Source: Neobacillus bataviensis LMG 21833
GTDB lineage: Bacteria; Bacillota; Bacilli; Bacillales; Cytobacillaceae
NCBI RefSeq assembly: GCF_000307875.1
Contig: NZ_AJLS01000040.1
Span: 1 to 42,093 of the forward strand
DNA length: 42,093 bases
Reading direction: 5' to 3'
Made by a program: the position numbers and the translations under genes. A model generated the notes under the pieces. It saw only the letters and a list, made by a program, of their open reading frames with translations. It made no database searches and was not told the DNA's origin. Below, in pieces: positions 24,474 through 34,888 of this stretch (positions within the stretch are counted from its first letter, which is position 1; each line of letters starts with the position of its first letter).

Positions 24474-26942
24474 GTGGAAAAGACAAACGTGAGTTTTATA
24501 GAACCGGTCGGAGAAGTCAGCCTTCATTCATCTAAATGGGATCTTGGAAGGATCCTAAGGAAAGTTCAATTTGCGCTTGAGTCCTTTTTTATCAAAAAGG
24601 GTTATCTCTTAATACTAGTCGGATTTTTGCTTGGACGAGCCTTAATTTTGGCGAAGCTGACCCCGTTTTGCCTTCCTTTTTTTGCTTCTGTTTATTTAAT
24701 TAAAAGGGATCGGGCACCGCTTGCACTGATCGGACTGATTGTGGGGGCAGCAACGGTTTCATTATTCAATGCCGCCTCGACCTTCATCATCACCATTGCC
24801 TTTTTGGTTGTTTTTCGTATCGGTCAAAAATGGTTGACAAATGAAATGCGATCACTGCCCTTTTTTGTCGGTATTATTCTTGGGGTGGGGAAATTCGCCG
24901 AGGCCTTCATCCTAACCAAGCAATTAACACTATACGATGTCATGATGGTGGGTGTCCAGGCAAGTCTCGCGTTTATCCTAACACTTATTTTTTTACAAAG
25001 TATTCCATTACTAACCTTGAATAAACGCAGACAATTGTTAAAAACGGAAGAAATCGTTTGCCTCATCATTATGCTTGCTTCGATTTTGTCTGGAACAATT
25101 GGCTGGAAGGTTTATGATATGTCGATTGAACATATCATGTCGAGATATTTAGTTTTGGTTTTTTCATTTATTGCTGGGGCAACAGTTGGCTCCACCGTCG
25201 GCGTTGTGACTGGCTTAATTTTTAGCCTTGCAAGTGTATCAAGCTTCTATCATATGAGCCTTTTGGCCTTTTCAGGTGTACTCGGAGGCTTGTTGAAAGA
25301 AGGGAAAAAAATAGGTGTCTCCATCGGCCTATTTATTGCCACCCTGCTCATCGGTATGTATGGTGAGGGTGGCGGCTCCATACTAAAGACTGTTTTGGAA
25401 TCCAGTGCCGCAGTTCTTTTATTCCTCTTAACACCACAGGCATTTACTTCAAGATTGGCAAAATATATCCCTGGGACACCGGAATACACGGCAGAACAGC
25501 AAAAGTATATGCGTAAAATGCGGGATGTGACAGCACAGCGGGTATCACAGTTTTCAGGCGTTTTCCATGCCCTTTCACAAAGCTTTTCACAAATGGAAGT
25601 CTTGTCGGAAGACGATGAAAAGGATCGGGAAATGGATTTCTTCATGAGCAATGTCACGGAAAAAACATGCCAGACATGCTTTAAAAAGGAACAATGCTGG
25701 GCAAAGAATTTTAATACAACCTATGCTTACATGGAGGAAATTATTCACGAAATGGATCAAAACGCCAGAAATGTTTCTCCGAGGCTAACAAGGGAATGGG
25801 AAAAGCATTGCTCTCGTTCCAAAAAGGTTTATGAAACCATCGGTCAGGAGTTAACTTTCTTTCAAGCCAATTTAAAATTAAAAAAACAAGTACGAGAAAG
25901 CCGCAAACTGGTTGCTGACCAATTATTAGGTGTTTCCGAGGTAATGGAAAATTTCGCGAAGGAAATCCAACGGGAAAGGGAAAATCATCATAGACAGGAA
26001 GAACAAATCATGGAGGCGATTCAGGAGTTTGGAATCCACATTGAACAGGTCGAAATCTACAGCCTTGAACAAGGGAATATTGATATTGAGATGGCAGTCC
26101 CTTTTTGTAACGGCCATGGTGAGTGCGAGAAACTTATCGCTCCCATGCTCTCGGATATACTAGGAGAAACAATCATTGTTAACAAGGAGGAATGTGCGAC
26201 AATCCCTAGTGGATTTTGTCATGTCACCTTTAGATCATCGAAAGCGTTTACAGTCGAAACAGGGGTAGCCCACGCTGCTAAGGATGGCGGTTTAATATCG
26301 GGAGACAGCTATTCCACTATTGAGCTAGGGCTCGGCAAGTACGCGATTGCCATTAGTGATGGCATGGGTAATGGGGAGAGAGCCCATTATGAAAGTAACG
26401 AAACACTATCTCTATTACAAAAAATCCTACAATCAGGAATCGAGGAGAAGACAGCGATTAAATCCATTAATTCCATTCTGTCGCTACGGACAACAGATGA
26501 AATTTTTTCAACATTGGATTTGGCGATGATTGATTTAAAAAATGCCTCTGCAAAATTCTTGAAGATTGGCTCGACACCGAGCTTTATCAAAAGGGGAAAT
26601 AAGGTCATTAAAATTCAGGCGAGTAATTTGCCGATAGGCATACTGCAGGAATTTGAAGTCGATGTCGTCAGCGAACAATTAAAAGCGGGAGATTTATTAA
26701 TTATGATGAGTGACGGCGTGTTCGAGGGACCCAAACATGTAGAAAATTATGATTTATGGATGAAACGAAAGGTACAGGAATTAGAGACAGATGATCCACA
26801 GGCAGTAGCGGATTTAATTATGGAGGATGTGATCAGGTCAAGATCCGGATTAATTGATGATGATATGACCGTAACGGTGGCAAGAATAAAACATAATACA
26901 CCAAAGTGGGCGTCCATTCCCGTTTACAAAAAACAGGCCTGA
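24474..26942 (+). CDS. spoIIE: Stage II sporulation protein E, SpoIIE phosphatase
   Basis: SpoIIE dephosphorylates SpoIIAA, freeing SigF in the forespore, and helps form the polar septum with FtsZ. The 822-residue protein has an N-terminal membrane region with about ten helices (about 40-325), a central regulatory and oligomerisation region with a four-Cys CQTCFKKEQC patch, and a C-terminal PP2C-type phosphatase domain (about 590-815). Metal-binding aspartates are in ISDGMGNG (Asp629) and DDDMTV (795-797). GTG 24474 follows GGAGAGTG. The promoter has the Spo0A-type 21-bp spacer. Confidence 0.97.
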   Translation: MEKTNVSFIEPVGEVSLHSSKWDLGRILRKVQFALESFFIKKGYLLILVGFLLGRALILAKLTPFCLPFFASVYLIKRDRAPLALIGLIVGAATVSLFNAASTFIITIAFLVVFRIGQKWLTNEMRSLPFFVGIILGVGKFAEAFILTKQLTLYDVMMVGVQASLAFILTLIFLQSIPLLTLNKRRQLLKTEEIVCLIIMLASILSGTIGWKVYDMSIEHIMSRYLVLVFSFIAGATVGSTVGVVTGLIFSLASVSSFYHMSLLAFSGVLGGLLKEGKKIGVSIGLFIATLLIGMYGEGGGSILKTVLESSAAVLLFLLTPQAFTSRLAKYIPGTPEYTAEQQKYMRKMRDVTAQRVSQFSGVFHALSQSFSQMEVLSEDDEKDREMDFFMSNVTEKTCQTCFKKEQCWAKNFNTTYAYMEEIIHEMDQNARNVSPRLTREWEKHCSRSKKVYETIGQELTFFQANLKLKKQVRESRKLVADQLLGVSEVMENFAKEIQRERENHHRQEEQIMEAIQEFGIHIEQVEIYSLEQGNIDIEMAVPFCNGHGECEKLIAPMLSDILGETIIVNKEECATIPSGFCHVTFRSSKAFTVETGVAHAAKDGGLISGDSYSTIELGLGKYAIAISDGMGNGERAHYESNETLSLLQKILQSGIEEKTAIKSINSILSLRTTDEIFSTLDLAMIDLKNASAKFLKIGSTPSFIKRGNKVIKIQASNLPIGILQEFEVDVVSEQLKAGDLLIMMSDGVFEGPKHVENYDLWMKRKVQELETDDPQAVADLIMEDVIRSRSGLIDDDMTVTVARIKHNTPKWASIPVYKKQA

Positions 26943-27080
26943 GTCTAAATTCTTAACTCAGCGCGAAAATTCCCTTGGTAGTCTAATTGATTATTTTACT
27001 CTATAGACGCCATAAATATGTATAAATCAACATAATCCCGTCGAAAATGGTACAAATACGTTTCGTGGAGGGAGAAGGTT

Positions 27081-27818
27081 ATGTATACAGGTAAGATTCG
27101 GCAAATATTATTGATTACCGATGGCTGCTCAAACCAAGGGGACGATCCAATTGCCATGGCGGCACTCGCGAAAGAACAAGGAATTACCGTGAATGTAATT
27201 GGTGTTATTGAAAAAGATGTGATTGATGAAAAGGGAATGACTGAAATCGATGGCATTGCGATGTCAGGCGGTGGAGTCAGCCAGATTGTTTATGCAGAGG
27301 CCCTTTCACAAACCGTGCAAATGGTCACCCGTAAAGCGATGAACCAAACCATTCAAGGTGTGGTGAACTCCCAATTACAGCAAATATTAGGACGTTCACA
27401 AACAATGGAGGATCTGCCGCCTGATAAGCGTGGCGAGGTCATGGAGGTTGTTGATGAATTAGGAGAAACTGTCGAATTAGAAGTGTTGATTCTTGTCGAT
27501 ACAAGTGCAAGCATGAAACATAAGCTTCCAACGGTAAAAGAGGCGCTTCTCGACCTGTCTCTAAGTCTGAACGCTCGAACGGGTGATAATCAATTTTCTG
27601 TTTATGTATTTCCCGGGAAAAAGAATGATGTCGAAAGATTGCTGGACTGGACTCCGAAGCTACAAGTTTTGACAAGTATATTTTCTCAGCTATCAACGGG
27701 AGGAATTACACCGACAGGCCCGGCATTACGGACAGCGCTATCAGCCTTCAATCAAAAACAATCATTAAGGAGTCTGCTTTCACGTGATGATGAATCATAC
27801 TTTGAAGAATCAATGTAA
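27081..27818 (+). CDS. yabS: YabS, von Willebrand factor A domain protein
   Basis: The 245-residue protein has two VWA-like segments. The N-terminal one has LLITDGCSNQGDDP (about 10-23), and the C-terminal one has the MIDAS motif LVDTSASM (Asp140, Ser142, Ser144) and GGITPTGPAL. It is probably a scaffold for a metal-dependent protein contact. In B. subtilis yabS and yabT are forespore genes. ATG 27081 follows GGAGGG about eight bases before. The 3' end overlaps the start of yabT by 35 nt in another frame, so coupling is likely. Confidence 0.9.
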   Translation: MYTGKIRQILLITDGCSNQGDDPIAMAALAKEQGITVNVIGVIEKDVIDEKGMTEIDGIAMSGGGVSQIVYAEALSQTVQMVTRKAMNQTIQGVVNSQLQQILGRSQTMEDLPPDKRGEVMEVVDELGETVELEVLILVDTSASMKHKLPTVKEALLDLSLSLNARTGDNQFSVYVFPGKKNDVERLLDWTPKLQVLTSIFSQLSTGGITPTGPALRTALSAFNQKQSLRSLLSRDDESYFEESM

Positions 27819-28800
27819 GGTAAGTCCGGGAACCATCATTTCAGGGAAATGGCATTTACAAAACTATTCCATTATAAAAGAATTAGGATATGGTGCAAAT
27901 GGGGTGGTCTATCTTGCAAAACACAAAAACACTCGAGTCGCATTAAAAATGAGTGATAACGGTATGTCCATTACATCTGAGGTAAATGTGTTAAAATCCT
28001 TTGCAAAGGTCCAGGGTCCCGGAGCCCTCGGGCCTTCTTTACTTGATGTCGATGATTGGGTATCTGATCAAGGCAGGGTATCCTTTTATGTCATGGAATA
28101 TATCCAAGGTCCGGATTTTCTCTCCTTTTTACAAGAGAAAGGGAAATCCTGGACAAGTGTGTTGTTTTTGCAGCTGCTTAATGATTTGGTGCAGCTTCAT
28201 GAAAATGGCTGGGTATTTGGTGATTTAAAGCCGGAAAATCTAATTGTAACCGGACCGCCCCCTAAGATTAGATGTATAGATGTGGGTGGCACGACCATTC
28301 AAGGGAGGGCAATCAAGGAATTCACGGAGTTTTATGACCGGGGCTATTGGGGGTTAGGTTCAAGAAAGGCAGAACCCTCCTATGATTTATTTGCCGTAGC
28401 AATGATTATGATCAACACAGCATATCCTAAACGATTTAGTAAAACAAGTGGTGGCATATCTCAGCTACAAGAATCAGTAAAGCAAAAAACGGAACTATTG
28501 AAATTTGAAAAGGTAATCCTAAAAGCACTGCAAGGACATTATAGCCATGCTAAGCAAATGCGGGCTGACTTATTTGACAGTCTAGTGGAGAAAAAGGCGG
28601 CTCCTCCTCCGTTACGAACATTTGCTACAGCCAACAATGCTGCGACACAAACACAAAGAAAAAATACGTCAGGCGGTCAGTCTCCTTCTAGGCGTGCCTA
28701 TCGAAGAAAAAGAAAGAAAAGTGGATGGCTGGAATTTCTGTTTATTGCCGTAGTACTAGGAATTTTATATGCTTGGTATACATTTAATAATTTACCTTAA
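27784..28800 (+). CDS. yabT: Hanks-type Ser/Thr kinase YabT
   Basis: YabT is a forespore membrane kinase that in B. subtilis is activated by DNA and phosphorylates RecA. The 338-residue protein has the kinase domain at about 25-270: glycine loop LGYGANGVVY, Lys55 in VALKM, catalytic Asp147 and Asn152 in FGDLKPENL, and DVGG at 166-169 where most kinases have DFG. A basic stretch (about 294-316) may bind DNA, and one membrane helix (about 317-334) ends the protein. Start GTG 27784 is 11 nt behind AAGGAG (27767-27772); ATG 27787 and 27790 are possible. It lacks an extracellular sensor domain. Confidence 0.92.
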   Translation: MMMNHTLKNQCKVSPGTIISGKWHLQNYSIIKELGYGANGVVYLAKHKNTRVALKMSDNGMSITSEVNVLKSFAKVQGPGALGPSLLDVDDWVSDQGRVSFYVMEYIQGPDFLSFLQEKGKSWTSVLFLQLLNDLVQLHENGWVFGDLKPENLIVTGPPPKIRCIDVGGTTIQGRAIKEFTEFYDRGYWGLGSRKAEPSYDLFAVAMIMINTAYPKRFSKTSGGISQLQESVKQKTELLKFEKVILKALQGHYSHAKQMRADLFDSLVEKKAAPPPLRTFATANNAATQTQRKNTSGGQSPSRRAYRRKRKKSGWLEFLFIAVVLGILYAWYTFNNLP

Positions 28801-28993
28801 TAATTGAAACTAATTCACGTGTTATTCGTAAATAAGAAGATATATTCATTAGTGAAGTTGATGAGGGATAAACTGGAAAAATTTCTCCTTAATTTGCAAT
28901 ACCTATATTTTGATAGTTTATTCTTAAAAGTGGTAAGCTAAGGGTATTCATACCTGAAAAGGTAAAAAATTTGCATTAGAAAGAGTGCATCAT

Positions 28994-30376
28994 ATGTTGG
29001 AACAAAAGGTTGAAGCCTTTCTTAATCGCCACTCATTCAAACTTGAAAACAAAAAAATGATTGTGGGTGTGTCAGGGGGGCCGGATTCTTTAGCATTGCT
29101 TCACTACTTATTGAAGGAAAAAGACAAAAAGAACCTAACCATTGTTGTCGCACATGTGGATCATATGTTCCGCGGAGAGGAATCCTACCAAGATGCCATG
29201 TTTGTAAAAAGCTATTGTGAACAGCATCAGGTTCCATTTGAAATGGTGCGAATTGATGTGACGAAAATCATGAAGGCAACTGGAAAGAGTTCACAAGTTG
29301 CGGCAAGAGAAGTAAGATATGACTTTTATTTTAAAATGATGAAGAAATATGAATGTCCCTATTTAGTTCTAGGTCATCATGGGGATGATCAGATGGAGAC
29401 TATGCTCATGCGGCTGACGAGAGGCAGCAGCGGTAAGGCAAGAGCAGGAATCCCATTTTCCCGTCCTTTTCATCATGGTACTATTTTCCGTCCCTTTTTA
29501 TGTGTTACGAAGGCTGAGCTCCAGCTTTATTGTAAAGAGCACCAACTCACACCAAGGGTAGACCCAAGTAACGAGAAAGGCATTTATAGCAGGAATCGTT
29601 TTCGTAAACAAGTTCTTCCTTTTTTAAAAGAGGAAAACAGCCATGTCCATGAACAATTCCAACGTTTCAGTGAAGAATTGCAAAGTGATGAAGTATTTCT
29701 AGAGGACTTAACAATCAAAAGTCTAGATACAGTTGTATCAAAAAAAGACGAGGACAATATTACTATTGACATTAAAGGGTTTCTTGAAATGCCTTTACCT
29801 TTACAAAGAAGAGGGATTCAACTAATATTAAACTATCTTTACAAAGAAAAACCAGCTTCTCTTTCTGCCATACATATCGATCAAGTATTTTACTTAATGC
29901 AGCATCATGAACCTTCAGCAAAACTGAATTTCCCAAATGGATTGAAGGTTATTCGCTCCTATTTACAGTTATCCTTCCAATTTAAGCAAGCGGAAGCTGA
30001 ACCATATGCTTTTGTACTAAATGAGCCAGGGATGATTATACTGCCAAATGGTCGAAGTTTTAGAATAGACATTGTAGAAAGTGAAATACCTTTTGCAAAG
30101 GAGAATACAGCCCTTTTTAATACTGAACGTATTAAGTGGCCCATTCTCATTCGTACAAGGGAAAAAGGCGATCGAATGACATTAAAGGGAACACAAGGAA
30201 CTAAAAAGTTAAAGGATATTTTTATTGATCAAAAGATTCCGGTACAGGATCGAGATAGTTGGCCTGTCGTTACGGATAAAGAAGGTTTTATTATTTGGCT
30301 TCCAAATTTAAAAAAATCTTCTATAGAAGGTTTAGATTACACAGCAAAGCAATATATACAACTCACATATCATTAG
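28994..30376 (+). CDS. tilS: tRNA(Ile)-lysidine synthase TilS
   Basis: TilS joins lysine to C34 of tRNA-Ile(CAU) with ATP, changing its identity to read AUA; it is essential. The 460-residue protein has the N-type ATP-pyrophosphatase PP-loop SGGPDS (27-32), the DHMFRGEES and GHHGDDQMET segments of the family, and a C-terminal TilS domain. Start: ATG 28994 gives the family N-terminus with AGAAAGAG (28977-28984) nine bases before; the GTG at 28985 adds three residues and has poor spacing. hprT starts 26 bp later. In B. subtilis TilS and HprT also act together on ftsH transcription. Confidence 0.95.
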   Translation: MLEQKVEAFLNRHSFKLENKKMIVGVSGGPDSLALLHYLLKEKDKKNLTIVVAHVDHMFRGEESYQDAMFVKSYCEQHQVPFEMVRIDVTKIMKATGKSSQVAAREVRYDFYFKMMKKYECPYLVLGHHGDDQMETMLMRLTRGSSGKARAGIPFSRPFHHGTIFRPFLCVTKAELQLYCKEHQLTPRVDPSNEKGIYSRNRFRKQVLPFLKEENSHVHEQFQRFSEELQSDEVFLEDLTIKSLDTVVSKKDEDNITIDIKGFLEMPLPLQRRGIQLILNYLYKEKPASLSAIHIDQVFYLMQHHEPSAKLNFPNGLKVIRSYLQLSFQFKQAEAEPYAFVLNEPGMIILPNGRSFRIDIVESEIPFAKENTALFNTERIKWPILIRTREKGDRMTLKGTQGTKKLKDIFIDQKIPVQDRDSWPVVTDKEGFIIWLPNLKKSSIEGLDYTAKQYIQLTYH

Positions 30377-30402
30377 TAATGATCTTCTAGGAGGAACAAT
30401 TT

Positions 30403-30951
30403 ATGATGAATCAGGATATTGAAAAGGTGTTAGTTTCAGAAGAGGAAATTCAAGAAAAAATAAAGGTGCTAGCGGCTGGGTTAACTGAAGAGTATAAAGA
30501 TCGTTTCCCACTGGCCATCGGGGTTTTAAAAGGGGCCATGCCTTTTATGGCTGATTTATTAAAACGGATGGACTGTTATCTTGAAATGGACTTTATGGAT
30601 GTTTCCAGCTACGGTACCGGTTTAGTTTCTACTGGAGAAGTGAAAATTTTAAAGGATTTAGATACTTCTGTGGAGGGAAGGGACATATTAATAATTGAAG
30701 ACATTATTGATAGTGGGTTAACACTTAGTTACTTAGTTGATTTATTCCGTTATCGAAAAGCCAAGTCAATCAAGATTGTCACTTTACTTGATAAACCAAC
30801 TGGAAGAAAGAGTGCAATCAAAGCGGATTATGTAGGATTTATTGTTCCGGATGAGTTTGTTGTCGGTTACGGTCTGGATTATATTGAAAAATATCGCAAC
30901 CTTCCATATATTGGCGTGTTAAAACCAGAAGTTTATAGCAATAATCTATAA
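30403..30951 (+). CDS. hprT: Hypoxanthine phosphoribosyltransferase
   Basis: HprT salvages hypoxanthine (and usually guanine) to IMP/GMP with PRPP. The 182-residue type I phosphoribosyltransferase has the PRPP-binding loop [12 protein letters not shown] (96-107), the catalytic flexible loop near [14 protein letters not shown] (68-81) and [13 protein letters not shown] near the C-terminus. ATG 30403 is seven bases behind AGGAGG (30390-30395); ATG 30406 is a possible alternative. It sits in the tilS-hprT-ftsH cluster conserved across Firmicutes. Confidence 0.96.
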   Translation: MMNQDIEKVLVSEEEIQEKIKVLAAGLTEEYKDRFPLAIGVLKGAMPFMADLLKRMDCYLEMDFMDVSSYGTGLVSTGEVKILKDLDTSVEGRDILIIEDIIDSGLTLSYLVDLFRYRKAKSIKIVTLLDKPTGRKSAIKADYVGFIVPDEFVVGYGLDYIEKYRNLPYIGVLKPEVYSNNL

Positions 30952-30989
30952 TTATATTCCTACCTGAGAAGGTTTTCGTTTAGGTTTTC

Positions 30990-31032
30990 AAACCTTACTA
31001 ATGAGAGCATTTTCTTGAATTAGTAAGTTTTT
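30990..31032 (+). terminator. Terminator or attenuator between hprT and ftsH
   Basis: CTTACTAAT (30994-31002) pairs with ATTAGTAAG (31019-31027), with a 16-nt loop, followed by TTTTTC. ftsH would then depend on its own promoter or on read-through. Confidence 0.65.
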
Positions 31033-31079
31033 CTATGATACTATTTATTATAGTTTTTACCCGCGGGAGGAGGTAAGAG

Positions 31080-33041
31080 ATGAATCGGATTTTCCGTAAT
31101 ACCATCTTTTATTTATTGATATTTTTAGTCATTATAGGCGTGGTTAGTTTCTTTAATGGAAGCAATGAGCCTACAGATCATATTTCATATGATAAGTTTG
31201 TGACCCAATTAGAAAATGGTGGGGTCAAATCATTTTCGATGCAGCCTGAACGAGGGGTATATGAGGTTCGCGGTGAGCTTGAAGCAAAAAGTAAAAAGTT
31301 CATCACCTATATTCCAAACTCAGAGAAGATTCTTGACCGTATTGATAAGGCAGCCGATACAAAAGTTGAGGTAATGCCAGCAAAAGAAACCAGCGGATGG
31401 GTAACCTTCTTTACTTCAATCATTCCGTTCGTGATTATCTTTATCTTATTTTTCTTCTTATTAAACCAAGCTCAAGGCGGCGGCAGCCGTGTGATGAACT
31501 TTGGTAAATCGAAGGCAAAGCTTTATAACGATGATAAGAAAAAGGTTCGTTTTAGAGATGTAGCTGGGGCTGATGAGGAAAAGGCAGAATTAGTTGAGGT
31601 CGTTGAATTTTTAAAAGACCCGCGCAAGTTTGCTGAACTTGGGGCTCGCATTCCTAAAGGCGTCCTCTTAGTCGGACCTCCAGGGACTGGTAAAACATTG
31701 TTAGCACGAGCAACTGCCGGTGAAGCGGGCGTACCGTTCTTCTCCATCAGTGGTTCAGATTTTGTTGAAATGTTTGTCGGTGTGGGTGCCTCCCGTGTTC
31801 GTGATTTATTTGAAAATGCTAAGAAAAATGCTCCATGTATCATTTTTATCGATGAAATTGATGCGGTTGGACGCCAGCGTGGCGCCGGACTCGGCGGAGG
31901 ACACGATGAGCGCGAACAAACCTTGAATCAATTGCTCGTTGAAATGGATGGTTTCGGTGCAAATGAAGGAATTATCATTATTGCTGCTACAAACCGTGCC
32001 GATATTCTCGATCCTGCGTTATTACGTCCAGGACGTTTTGATCGCCAAATTACGGTTGACCGTCCAGATGTGATTGGACGTGAGGCAGTACTAAAAGTTC
32101 ATGCCCGAAATAAACCATTAGATGAGACTGTAAACTTGAAAAATATTGCCATGCGTACACCAGGTTTTTCTGGTGCCGATTTAGAGAATTTATTAAATGA
32201 GGCAGCACTAGTTGCAGCCCGCAGCAGTAAGAAGAAAATCGATATGGAAGATATCGATGAAGCGACAGACCGCGTTATTGCTGGTCCTGCAAAGAAGAGC
32301 AGGGTGATCTCCGAAAAAGAACGCAGAATTGTTGCTTTCCATGAGGGTGGCCATACAGTAATTGGCTTAGTCCTTGATGAAGCGGACATGGTTCACAAAG
32401 TTACCATCGTTCCTCGTGGTCAAGCTGGTGGTTATGCCGTGATGCTTCCTAGAGAAGACCGTTACTTTATGACAAAACCGGAATTGCTTGATAAAATTGT
32501 TGGTTTATTAGGCGGCCGTGTCGCGGAAGAAATCGTATTTGGCGAAGTAAGTACGGGTGCCCATAATGACTTCCAACGTGCTACAGGCATTGCGCGTAAA
32601 ATGGTAACAGAATACGGGATGAGTGATAAGCTTGGGCCATTACAGTTCGGTCAGCCGCAAGGCGGTCAGGTTTTCTTGGGTCGCGACCTGCATAATGAGC
32701 AAAATTACTCTGATGCAATTGCGTATGAAATTGACCTGGAAATTCAAACCATTATTAAGGAATGTTACGAAAGAGCTAGAAAAATTCTTACAGAAAATCG
32801 CGATAAGTTAAATCTAATTGCGACTACACTTCTTGAGGTTGAAACACTCGTTGCGGAACAAATCAAATATTTGGTTGAACACGGTCATATGCCAGATCCA
32901 TCTGTTCACTTAGACGCTGTGAAAATCGGGCCAAAAAGACCAGATGATGTGAAGGTAAACATCAACACCAAAAAGGATGAAGGCGAGAAAAAGGAAGAAT
33001 CTTTCTTAGATAAACCTTCGGATGAAATCGATTATAAATAA
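31080..33041 (+). CDS. ftsH: ATP-dependent zinc metalloprotease FtsH
   Basis: FtsH is a membrane-anchored hexameric AAA+ protease that degrades misfolded membrane proteins and regulators (such as Spo0M and SpoVM in B. subtilis). The 653-residue protein has membrane helices at about 7-25 and 107-129 around an extracytoplasmic domain. Walker A is GPPGTGKT (199-206), followed by [15 protein letters not shown], the second-region-of-homology [20 protein letters not shown] and the zinc site HEGGH (421-425). ATG 31080 follows GGGAGGAGG. The C-terminal tail is acidic and Lys-rich. A terminator follows. Confidence 0.97.
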   Translation: MNRIFRNTIFYLLIFLVIIGVVSFFNGSNEPTDHISYDKFVTQLENGGVKSFSMQPERGVYEVRGELEAKSKKFITYIPNSEKILDRIDKAADTKVEVMPAKETSGWVTFFTSIIPFVIIFILFFFLLNQAQGGGSRVMNFGKSKAKLYNDDKKKVRFRDVAGADEEKAELVEVVEFLKDPRKFAELGARIPKGVLLVGPPGTGKTLLARATAGEAGVPFFSISGSDFVEMFVGVGASRVRDLFENAKKNAPCIIFIDEIDAVGRQRGAGLGGGHDEREQTLNQLLVEMDGFGANEGIIIIAATNRADILDPALLRPGRFDRQITVDRPDVIGREAVLKVHARNKPLDETVNLKNIAMRTPGFSGADLENLLNEAALVAARSSKKKIDMEDIDEATDRVIAGPAKKSRVISEKERRIVAFHEGGHTVIGLVLDEADMVHKVTIVPRGQAGGYAVMLPREDRYFMTKPELLDKIVGLLGGRVAEEIVFGEVSTGAHNDFQRATGIARKMVTEYGMSDKLGPLQFGQPQGGQVFLGRDLHNEQNYSDAIAYEIDLEIQTIIKECYERARKILTENRDKLNLIATTLLEVETLVAEQIKYLVEHGHMPDPSVHLDAVKIGPKRPDDVKVNINTKKDEGEKKEESFLDKPSDEIDYK

Positions 33042-33048
33042 TTTACCT

Positions 33049-33079
33049 AGGGTGCTTCCTGTGAAGCACTCTTTTTTTT
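33049..33079 (+). terminator. Terminator after ftsH
   Basis: GGGTGCTTC (33050-33058) pairs with GAAGCACTC (33063-33071) around a CTGT loop, followed by a T run of about eight. Confidence 0.85.
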
Positions 33080-33148
33080 CAACAAATACTATTTATGTTA
33101 TGATGTTGAGAAGTAAAAAAAGAATAATTGATAAAGCGAGTGATAGAT

Positions 33149-33916
33149 TTGATTTTCGTATTTGATGTAGGAAATACAAATGTTGTCTTAGGTGTTTATC
33201 AGGGTGATGAACTTAAATACCATTGGCGTATTGAAACAAATCGGAACCGCACGGAAGATGAATTTGGCATGAATATCAAAGCATTATTTGATCATTCTGG
33301 ATTATCTTTTTCAGATATTGATGGGATTATCATTTCGTCGGTAGTTCCGCCCATCATGTTTGCTTTGGAGAGAATGTGCCAAAAGTACTTTCACGTTAAG
33401 CCGCTTGTTGTTGGGCCAGGGATAAAAACAGGGCTTAATATTAAATATGAAAACCCAAGAGAGGTTGGCGCTGACCGGATTGTTAATGCTGTTGCGGCTA
33501 TCCATGAGTATGGAAGTCCGTTAATTATTGTTGATTTTGGAACAGCAACTACTTATTGTTATGTGAATGAAGAGCGTCAATATATGGGCGGAGCAATTGC
33601 TCCCGGGGTGGGGATCTCCACAGAGGCGCTTTACTCGCGGGCAGCAAAATTGCCACGGATTGAAATTGCCCGTCCTGAAGGGGTAATCGGTAAAAACACC
33701 GTTGCTGCAATGCAAGCAGGAATTGTCTACGGATATGTTGGACAAGTTGAGGGCATTGTCAAACGTATGACAGAGCAAAGCGAGAAGAAACCAACCGTGA
33801 TTGCGACAGGCGGACTGGCACCATTAATTGCTAAAGAATCAACGGTTATCGATGTTGTTGATCCATATTTAACATTAAAGGGTCTGCAGCTTATCTATAA
33901 CCGAAATATGGGATAA
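33149..33916 (+). CDS. coaX: Type III pantothenate kinase
   Basis: CoaX phosphorylates pantothenate, the first step of coenzyme A synthesis, with an ASKHA-fold enzyme that needs a monovalent cation. The 255-residue protein has the phosphate-binding [13 protein letters not shown] motif at the N-terminus, the [12 protein letters not shown] segment, VDFGTATTY and [10 protein letters not shown]. Start: TTG 33149 with GAGTGAT about six bases before gives the family N-terminus; the TTG at 33128 adds seven residues of no family likeness. Repeat copy 4 lies between it and hslO. Confidence 0.95.
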   Translation: MIFVFDVGNTNVVLGVYQGDELKYHWRIETNRNRTEDEFGMNIKALFDHSGLSFSDIDGIIISSVVPPIMFALERMCQKYFHVKPLVVGPGIKTGLNIKYENPREVGADRIVNAVAAIHEYGSPLIIVDFGTATTYCYVNEERQYMGGAIAPGVGISTEALYSRAAKLPRIEIARPEGVIGKNTVAAMQAGIVYGYVGQVEGIVKRMTEQSEKKPTVIATGGLAPLIAKESTVIDVVDPYLTLKGLQLIYNRNMG

Positions 33917-33923
33917 TATATAA

Positions 33924-33958
33924 GAAAAGCGGAAGCGCCTGGGCGCTGTAGCTGGACA
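33924..33958 (+). repeat. Dispersed structured repeat, copy 4 (minimal, 35 bp)
   Basis: GAAAAGCGGAAGCGCC is joined by two bases (TG) to GGCGCTGTAGCTGGACA, so both ends remain with no interior. The closing helix AGCGCC/GGCGCT is still perfect and now makes a tight hairpin. It lies in the coaX-hslO gap, seven bases after the coaX stop. Confidence 0.85.
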
Positions 33959-33987
33959 ATTTGAGACAGCTAGAAGGGAGTTTGGCA

Positions 33988-34866
33988 ATGAAGGATTATC
34001 TAGTTAAGGCGCTTGCCTATGATGGAAATGTACGAGCATATGCTGTTCGTACAACTGAGACAGTTAGCGAGGCGCAGCGGCGCCATCAAACATGGCGGAC
34101 TGCTTCTGCGGCGCTTGGCCGCACGATGACCGCAGGGCTAATGATGGGTGCGATGCTAAAGGGTGAGGATAAACTAACGATTAAAATAAACGGCGGCGGC
34201 CCAATTGGCCCAATTGTGGTTGATAGTAATGCAAAAGGCGAGGTTCGCGGCTATGTGACTAATCCAGAGGTTGACTTTGAATCAACAGAAAATGGCAAGC
34301 TTGATGTCCGCCGCGCAGTCGGTACAGATGGGATGCTGGCTGTTGTTAAGGACATTGGTTTGCGTGACTTCTTTACCGGTCAGGTTCCACTTGTCTCTGG
34401 TGAATTAGGTGAAGACTTTACCTATTATTTTGCTACGTCTGAGCAGGTACCTTCCTCCGTTGGTGTGGGCGTTTTAGTGAATCCTGATGATACGATTTTG
34501 GCTGCAGGCGGGTTTATTTTTCAATTAATGCCTGGAACCCCGGAACCGGTAATTGAGAAACTTGAAGAACGGTTAAAAACGATTGAGCCAATCTCTATTC
34601 TAATTGAACGAGGTCTGACGCCAGAGCAAATTTTAGAAGAATTGTTTGGCAAAGAACAAGTAAAGGTTTTAGAAACAATGCCTGTAAGCTTCCAATGCAA
34701 TTGTTCGAAAGAACGCTTTGCGAATGCTATTACTGGGTTAGGTACTGCCGAAATTACCGCTATGATTGAAGAAGATGGACAGGCCGAGGCTCACTGCCAT
34801 TTTTGTAATGAAAAGTATCTTTTTTCTCGGGAAGAACTAGAGGGGCTTAAGAAAGAAGCTAAATAA
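33988..34866 (+). CDS. hslO: Redox-regulated chaperone Hsp33
   Basis: Hsp33 is a cytoplasmic holdase that is switched on when oxidation forms disulfides and releases zinc. The 292-residue protein has the family N-terminus [19 protein letters not shown] and the zinc cysteines Cys237/Cys239 (QCNC) and Cys270/Cys273 (CHFC). All four are present, so redox switching should be intact. Start ATG 33988 with AAGGGAG about eight bases before; an in-frame TTG at 33961 is not supported. The foldase gene follows by 22 bp. Confidence 0.96.
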   Translation: MKDYLVKALAYDGNVRAYAVRTTETVSEAQRRHQTWRTASAALGRTMTAGLMMGAMLKGEDKLTIKINGGGPIGPIVVDSNAKGEVRGYVTNPEVDFESTENGKLDVRRAVGTDGMLAVVKDIGLRDFFTGQVPLVSGELGEDFTYYFATSEQVPSSVGVGVLVNPDDTILAAGGFIFQLMPGTPEPVIEKLEERLKTIEPISILIERGLTPEQILEELFGKEQVKVLETMPVSFQCNCSKERFANAITGLGTAEITAMIEEDGQAEAHCHFCNEKYLFSREELEGLKKEAK

Positions 34867-34888
34867 TTGTTATCGTGAGGGGAAAAGC

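Noticed and set aside
27778..27793. CACGTG core resembling parS at the yabS/yabT overlap
   Set aside because: Flanking bases do not match the parS arms; only the core agrees.
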